A DNA stretch of 64,000 nt from Phorcus lineatus (lineage: Eukaryota; Mollusca; Gastropoda; Trochida; Trochidae): contig OV121091.1 in assembly GCA_921293015.1 (NCBI GenBank), forward strand, positions 40,408,839-40,472,838. The letters run 5' to 3'. The translations under genes and the position numbers were made by a program. The notes under the pieces are model-generated. The model worked only from the letters and a program-made list of their open reading frames with translations, did no database searches and was not told where the DNA came from. Position 1 is the first letter of the stretch; every line of letters starts with the position of its first letter. This document shows positions 57,820 to 64,000 of the stretch, piece after piece.

Positions 57820-59869
57820 CTGAGAAATTTACAAGCCTTCCACTAGTTTGGAATTCTAGTTTATTAAAAATCCAAAAGGTTTAAAGACCCATTTGGCAAA
57901 TGACCCTTCCTTGAGTCAGTCAAATTAGTGGGCAAATAGCTTTTTTCAGGAAAGGCAGGTAGTGGGATATTTGAATGGCATTCTAGAAGTTATAGTGATG
58001 AAAAATGAAGACTATTTTTATGGATTATCAACTTGAATAGATGATGTTTTTAAATATTTAAATGTCATTATCAAGCAAGTGAAAATATTTCCTAGAAATT
58101 TGTATTAGAATCGATGACAAAACATTGCCCATTCAGAATAAGAAGTTGTATATCATCAGTGATGAATAACCATGTTGTGGTCTTTATTCTTCAGGATGTG
58201 ACCTCCTAATGATCAAGCAAGGATCCTCTTCTTTGCTTTACTTTTACTGGTACACTATGTTATTAATTTTGTATGCTGAATAAAGGTTTAAGAACTTCAA
58301 ATACACACAATAGAAGAGCCACACTTTCAATTACCGGTATATTTTTTTTATTACTTTCTTTTGTTACCTGTTCCAGCCCTGAACTTGCTAGATATTTAAG
58401 ATATTTTATCATTGTATGAATGAATAAAATATATCTAAATTTTTGTTTGTGTTTATTCAAAACTTCTTTGCAGGCATCGAAGAAATAGTCTTGCACTGAC
58501 AATCATTAGCACCTGCCATCAAGGAATTTCAGGGATTGACTAAAGGTATATGTAGAAAAAAACTGATGGTCTAATATTGTAAATGGACTTACTTGTTTGA
58601 TGATAGGTTATATTGATTGAAACATATTTGTCACATGGTTTTTACACAAGCAGGTTTATGTATACTCCCTACTGAAATTGTTTAACAAAAATATTCGACC
58701 AAAATACCTCTGCAATGCCAAAAAATCATGACAGAGTATGTTGTCAGAGTCAAATGTGTCAAACTTCATAAATGGACATATTTGATAGAGAAGTAGTGGT
58801 TGCTTCTGAAAGTAATCAGTTTGATGCTTATAAGTTCAGCATAGTGACAAAAAACAGGTGAAAGTCATGATAAATGATCCAAAAGCAGACAGAGAGCCAA
58901 TTATTAGTGTGTGGTATCATATGGGGCATCTAAGTACCATACACGTAATAGGGCATAGGATGTTGATTTCTTAACATTGATATCACATACGGTATTTTGG
59001 CTCTTATTCAAGCATCACACAAACTTATAGAACTTACTCTGTGCCAATTTAAAGAAACATGCCCTGATTTATTTATGAATCCGATATGGCCTTGATGCGT
59101 GCATGATATACACTGTTCAAGTTTTGCTAAGGACCATGGAATGTATTTTTATGTTAGTTTTCTCTCATAACAGCTGGATAAACCACCAATTAAAAAAATG
59201 CAGCTGAAAATAACAAAAGGTAAAAAGCGACGATTATTACGTCAATAATGTATATTCGAGCCTCTAGCACCACAAGCTCGTTAGACATCGGTAAAGGTTA
59301 TATATACAATATATGAAAAGGCAATTCACGAAGGCATATCAGGCTCCGGTATATATATACTGTTATAAACATACTCATAAAGTGACATTGGTAAGTATCA
59401 CTCGCAAAGTATTCATAAATGACATACCTCTAACTTAAAAGTGGAATTACGTCACCTGTCTTTAGTCACCTTCTTAATTAGAGCTGCGTTAATTCAATTA
59501 GTGAAAGGCAAGTTTTATGTCTTCATCGCAAGAAGAGTTGTAATAGCTTTTTAATGCCTAGTCATTGGTTCGTTTCTAAAACACAACAAATGCAGATGTC
59601 AAAACGGATCATTACGTGTATTATTACCTACGAGGGCAATCATATCTGGGGTCTTATTTTTCATACAAGGCCCTAGGGCAAAATATCATTTTTTCATTGT
59701 GACGTCACATAAAAAAACCAATGCTCTCACGTCACAGTTCGTCTATGACGTTGTGTTCCAAATGCGCTTATGCCTATGCTTGGATGTTGATTTTGATTAG
59801 TTTCTTTGATTTCTCGTCTTCGGAAATAAACAGAATATCGTATTCATGCCCATGCCATATTATGTTTAC
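57820..59869. other. AT-rich DNA, no supported gene
   Basis: No exon-like segment, RNA gene or array was seen on either strand; open frames are below 80 codons. Confidence 0.5.
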
Positions 59870-60120
59870 AACACTCGTGCCGTAATATCAGTATGTCCTT
59901 CGCTCTCGCTGGGGAAATACTAATATTGAGCACTCGTGTCGTAAATATAGTATGTCATGGACACTCATATAATATCCTCTATTTCGACATCGTCTTTTCA
60001 TGCTGCCAAGGAGGCACTGATCCTGCCGTTGGAGACGGTTTGATTCCTCCACGAGTGCTCTTCTGAGTTCCTGTTTTGTGCTTGCTGGAACCTCAGGGTC
60101 TAGCAATGCTTTATATACCC
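59870..60120 (-). other. Unidentified 72-codon frame beside a small repeat
   Basis: On the minus strand, 60106-59888 reads MLDPEVPASTKQELRRALVE and continues into a Lys/Arg-rich, then hydrophobic segment. Its first half is GC-richer and has a protein-like composition, but I do not recognise it and see no good splice acceptor. Its 3' half overlaps a repeated block: CACTCGTGYCGTAA recurs at 59872 and 59932, and the stretch 59915-59985 is repeated at 61283-61352. It could be a remnant of a mobile-element protein or a chance frame. Confidence 0.25.
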
Positions 60121-62575
60121 CCGCTACAAAGTAAGAAATTTGAAAGCAAGCGAACCCTGCGAATAATGGCGGACAAATATTTTCGTTGCGACTATTTCAC
60201 AACCTTTTTGCATGATTTTCTAATACTATGCATTATTTGATGGTGACAATTTAATTCGTTTTTAAAAATGTTTGAAAAATATATGTTTCTTATAGAGCGA
60301 AAGTAGACTGACAGTAATCGAAAACCAAACATGACACTTTTTTAAGATTCCCAGTGGGAAAAGGACAATAAGTTTTAAGATAATGTATCCCTCAAACTCA
60401 CTGAAAACGTATTCCGGCCAGAAACCAAACGTCCGATGGAAGCAAGTGATAAGCTTTCCTGTTGTTTTGCTTGAAATTCAAATAATTTATTGGCATTTGA
60501 GGGTGTTCGGCTACTGACACTAAAAAAATAGGTTGAGGGTATTAACAGGACATATCTTTTTTTAGATTCTATATGAGTGAAATTCGAATAAACAAAGATT
60601 TATTTATAGTATTGAAAGGTACGAGGGAGGTTAAATTAATGCTAGAGTGAAAGCCGGTGCATCTGAAATCGTTTCCTTAGAAAATCTGAATTCGGAGCTC
60701 GATGTTTTCATGTTGTGTTTTTATTTAATATCATACAACATTAATAAATCATTATGTCAATTTAGAAATAACGGTGATCACTATAAAGATCCCAACCCTA
60801 CAGCAACAATAATCTATGACTCAAGTTGAATATGAAGAAATATTATTTGGAAGACAAACTTCGTATGAACTGATCATTATATGATTTTTTGTCCGTTCAT
60901 TATTGTCGTTTTGAGATCATATCGACGACTACAGTTTATTACGCAGAAAATCTTACTAATATAGCAATGGATATGATGAATTGTCAGTCTAAACTTTGCT
61001 CTATTACAAATAAGAAAATATTGAAAGTAACATGTGACTATCAGAAATCAACTGCACATAAATGCTATTCACGTTTAAATCAGTTTGCAAGAGCAGCGCA
61101 ATAGCGGTTGGCTGCGCAGATCCTGTATGACAAGATTACACGTTTGTCATGCATTTATTTAATTGTTTCACGTTTATATGGCTTATATATATTACATTTA
61201 ACGTGCTAAGAGTATACATCAATCACGTTTATTACCTACGCATTCAAATGCTTTAGCTCAGGAAGTACAACAATATACAACAAAATACTAATATTAAGCA
61301 CTCGTGTCGTTAACATTATATGTCATGGACACTCAAATGATATCCTCTATTTACAAAAGGGTTAATAAATTATTAGTTCTTAAAAGCAGTTAGTACAAAA
61401 ACTAACTTTAAAAATCATTACAAATTAAGGTGTGCGAGTAACTATTTTGTATTGATGTCCAGGCTTTCCAATCAGTTTTAGGTGCAAAGAACAAAACACA
61501 AACTGAGTAAAATCAAGGGTCAAATAAAATCATATCATTTTTTAAACAAAATATTTGAATGACCATAATCACTGATTTTATTTTCGTTTAGTTAATAAGA
61601 AAATAACACACAGCTACATCTAAATATAATTTGTTTGAGTGAAATCCATAGTGATATAAATGTTAGTGAAAATTATTGTGAATTACGTATAGTGTCTAAC
61701 GAAACATCTGTGCGTCTAACTTGCAAAATATATATATGAAGGGGCCGTACGTAGACAAATACGCTGATGTAGCAGGATGAATCGGTCCTTACATTATCCC
61801 TTGAAAAGCAAGTCTTCATTCTGGAATTACAAATTCCCATTCCGAGAATCTTTTCTCATATACAATAAAACTAATCCTTGTTTTTAAAATTATTTATTCA
61901 GAGATATATAGTGTTTGACCTGGACTTGATGGCATTAAAGTGTGAAATTACTAACAAACGGAATCACATGCAAGACTAGATTGTTAAATTCCCGCCTTTG
62001 ACGATTTTCTGACCTTGAAAATGCATTTATTTAGTAATACCAAGGACTTGTATTATACAGGTCTTTAGTAATACTTAACTATCCAGCTAGTGCCTCCCTA
62101 CTGTCGGTTATAGCCGGCGGTGTCAGAGTAATGCCTCAGTAACATTAAGACAAAGAGGGGCTATCTTATCCAGGCAAATGCATTTATAGCCTCTACACTA
62201 ATTCGGATCGATAGAGTAGTTGCTTCCCTTTGGTTAATACACGTTCACTTCAATTCTGTCGATAAATTTGAGGGATACGTTGTTTCAAACCTTAGTGTCT
62301 GAGGACTACCACATCCGCTCTATATGGAATGTATTTTGAAGCTACTCTGAGGAATGACAACTGCTTCCTGAGTCCTGTGCGTAAGCCAACACACTTGTTT
62401 TAAATGTGATCCTGTTATAGACACGGCGTACGCTGGTCACATGTCCGGCGTGTGCGCCGCTTAAAGGAATCAAGCATAGCCAAAGAAACGCATCGTGGGC
62501 CAGTTCATTCTAGGTTATGGGGAGTATCAGTCACGCTGAAATCGAATATTCAGGATAAATTCCAATGCTAAACAC
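60121..62575. other. AT-rich DNA with one short dispersed repeat
   Basis: No gene is supported. The segment 61283-61352 (AAATACTAATATTAAGCACT onward) is a copy, about 85-90% identical by eye, of 59915-59985. The 62000-62500 part is less AT-rich and may hold upstream sequence of a gene that starts near the right edge, but I see no promoter element I could defend. Confidence 0.4.
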
Positions 62576-62602
62576 ATGGCTGAGCATGAATTTGAAGTGA
62601 AG
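62576..62602 (+). other. Weak candidate: first coding exon of a gene leaving the window
   Basis: ATG in an acceptable context (AACACATGG) opens nine codons, MAEHEFEVK, ending at a strong donor AAG|GTAGGT. This is the usual look of a short first coding exon, but nine codons carry little information and I find no second exon in the remaining 1.4 kb. The product is unknown. A chance occurrence is quite possible. Confidence 0.2.
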
Positions 62603-63499
62603 GTAGGTCGGGACCTAGCCTGATCGCAGTCTAATTTAATGCATGGACATAGCTTTACTCAAATTTTGTTTTTGGACAAGGTTAATTAGGATGACAACTT
62701 CTTAATTCAGATAACACAGCCGTTTCGTGTCTTAGTCAAATGTGAGGAGCTTTCAAAATCATTATAATTGTTGTAAATTCAGAATGTCTCTCCTAGTAGC
62801 GAAGGCTATGTCGGTGTCCCACCAAAACTACACAGCGTATTTCTTCGAATAGTCGACAATGCGACTATTGATTCTGACCACCTTTAGCCCCGGTGTCTAG
62901 AATATGGAGGAGGTAGGTGAGGTGAGGTGTCAATGGGGAACCCTGACGTACTAATCTGCCAGGTGGCAGCGCCGCCTGTGATGCAGTTCCGTACCGGGGT
63001 TCCCCATTCGAGGCGGTCTCTCTTATTACATTTATAATTCACACAGTTTTTATTCAAAATAACATAGGTAACCGTGACAAAATGACTTTTTGTTGGTCAT
63101 AATTCAAATTTAGCCATACTTAAACATAAATATTGTACGTACTATTTCTGGTAAGAAAAGATATTTTCTTTATCTTAGGTTGCGGTAGAGTACAGTTTAT
63201 ATAGCATTGGATGATCATTCGGCGTCTATTCAAGACGGGTTTATTTTTTCTAACAGTGATGCCCTGGGCGTTAATTTGAAACCCGGCTTCTTTTCAAGAC
63301 CCAGCCTCAAATCACGGAAATGTTGTAATCACATTGCCTTTCCTTATTGATTAAAGATTAAGAGAATCCAAGCATATTTTGCAATATAAATTATATTAAT
63401 GTCCTAACTTAACACATTTCACAAGTATTCGCTGCCCGGGTTGTAGGGCTACTTTATACCAATATCTGGTGTCACAAAAGGGTCGTGATAGACACGATG
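62603..63499. other. No supported gene
   Basis: Apart from the hairpin at 62932-63008 I see no coding exon, RNA gene or repeat array. Confidence 0.4.
62932..63008. repeat. Nested hairpin, 12-bp outer stem
   Basis: AATGGGGAACCC (62932-62943) pairs with GGGTTCCCCATT (62997-63008). Inside, CTGCCAGGTGGCAG folds separately. The segment is GC-rich against an AT-rich background and is preceded by GGTGAGGTGAGGTG, the motif that also forms the tail of the SINE at 51416. It may be an end of an unrecognised element. Confidence 0.6.
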
Positions 63500-63810
63500 T
63501 CCGGATTGTATTCTACACCTATTTTTGTATCTAAGAACCTGGTTGTATTCGATGTACAGATTTTCTAGTAGGCATAGACCTAGTTTCTATAGTAGTTTGT
63601 ATCGAAGAGCTGGCTGTATTTGATGACAAGACTGTATTCTGAGCCTACTTTATGTTATAGGGCCGGTGTGTGTTCGATGACAAGACTGTATTCTGAGCCT
63701 ACTTTATGTAAAAGGGCCAGCTGTATTCAATGACAAGACTGTATTCTAAACCTATTTAGGGCCGGTGCATGTTCGATAACCGAGCTGTATTATAGACTTA
63801 CAATTATAGT
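63500..63810 (+). repeat. Degenerate 54-bp tandem repeat, about 5 units
   Basis: GATGACAAGACTGTATTCTG recurs at 63622 and 63676, and in weaker form at about 63729. Further diverged units with GTATTCGATG and CTGTATT lie to either side. The step is about 54 bp. No function is evident. Confidence 0.65.
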
Positions 63811-64000
63811 TTCTTTCAATTCCGGGTTGTTTGCGTGGCATGAGTTATTTGCTAAGCCCTGACTTGTAATCAAGACCTTATTTAGATTAAAACGCTAGGG
63901 CGCAATTGGATTTGGCCTGATTATGATTGGTATTTGAGGTCCAATTTGTACTCACGGGAAAGTTCCTATTCAAGGCAATACGATTAGGCTGTCTTGTCGA

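Overview
The window is a piece of animal nuclear genome, most likely from a mollusc and probably a bivalve. It is AT-rich, carries two spliced conserved genes with GT-AG introns, and is packed with repeats of types familiar from bivalves: elements with tandem cores of about 145-170 bp, TA-flanked miniature elements with TACTGTRAAATCATT ends, and tRNA-headed SINEs ending in GCGGCGTTAAAC. There are no bacterial operons, rRNAs or CRISPR arrays. The species assignment is inference.

Host genes. Two genes sit head to head around position 44.8 kb with 307 bp between their start codons. On the minus strand, 44687 down to 41135, is a three-exon, 107-residue homologue of FMC1, a LYR-motif ATP synthase assembly factor. 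On the plus strand, 44995 to 53629, is a ten-exon, 356-residue homologue of IGBP1 (alpha4/TAP42), the regulatory partner of PP2A-type phosphatases. Every exon of both joins in frame. Exon 9 of IGBP1 has a partial tandem duplicate just upstream. The introns and 3' region hold many insertions: two SINEs with target-site duplications, a hAT/P-like MITE, a MITE with a transposase remnant, two tandem-core elements and a piggyBac-like MITE.

Mobile DNA. 8.6-13.2 kb is a tandem segmental duplication whose second copy was split by a 5'-truncated LINE with an intact 615-residue reverse-transcriptase frame. 14.8-22.4 kb on the minus strand is an uninterrupted 2519-codon Helitron-type replicase: repeats, cysteine-protease-like domain, 18-residue repeat array, zinc/DUF6570-like region, HUH Rep, PIF1-like helicase and a C-terminal endonuclease. 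27.6-31.1 kb is a three-level nest: a TTA-flanked Harbinger-like element containing a TTAA-flanked T2/Kolobok-like element, which contains a 781-bp fold-back element with an 8-bp target duplication. 34.8-38.5 kb is a satellite of about 73 fifty-base units with higher-order structure. Two copies of one Pearl-like element lie at 3.1-4.4 and 39.5-40.2 kb, and another dispersed repeat occurs at 6.4 and 33.3 kb.

The remaining stretches (0-3 kb, 22.4-27.6 kb, 31.1-33.3 kb and most of 55-64 kb) are AT-rich with no gene I can support, apart from a 602-bp minisatellite at 57.2 kb, some hairpins and one weak candidate first exon near the right edge.
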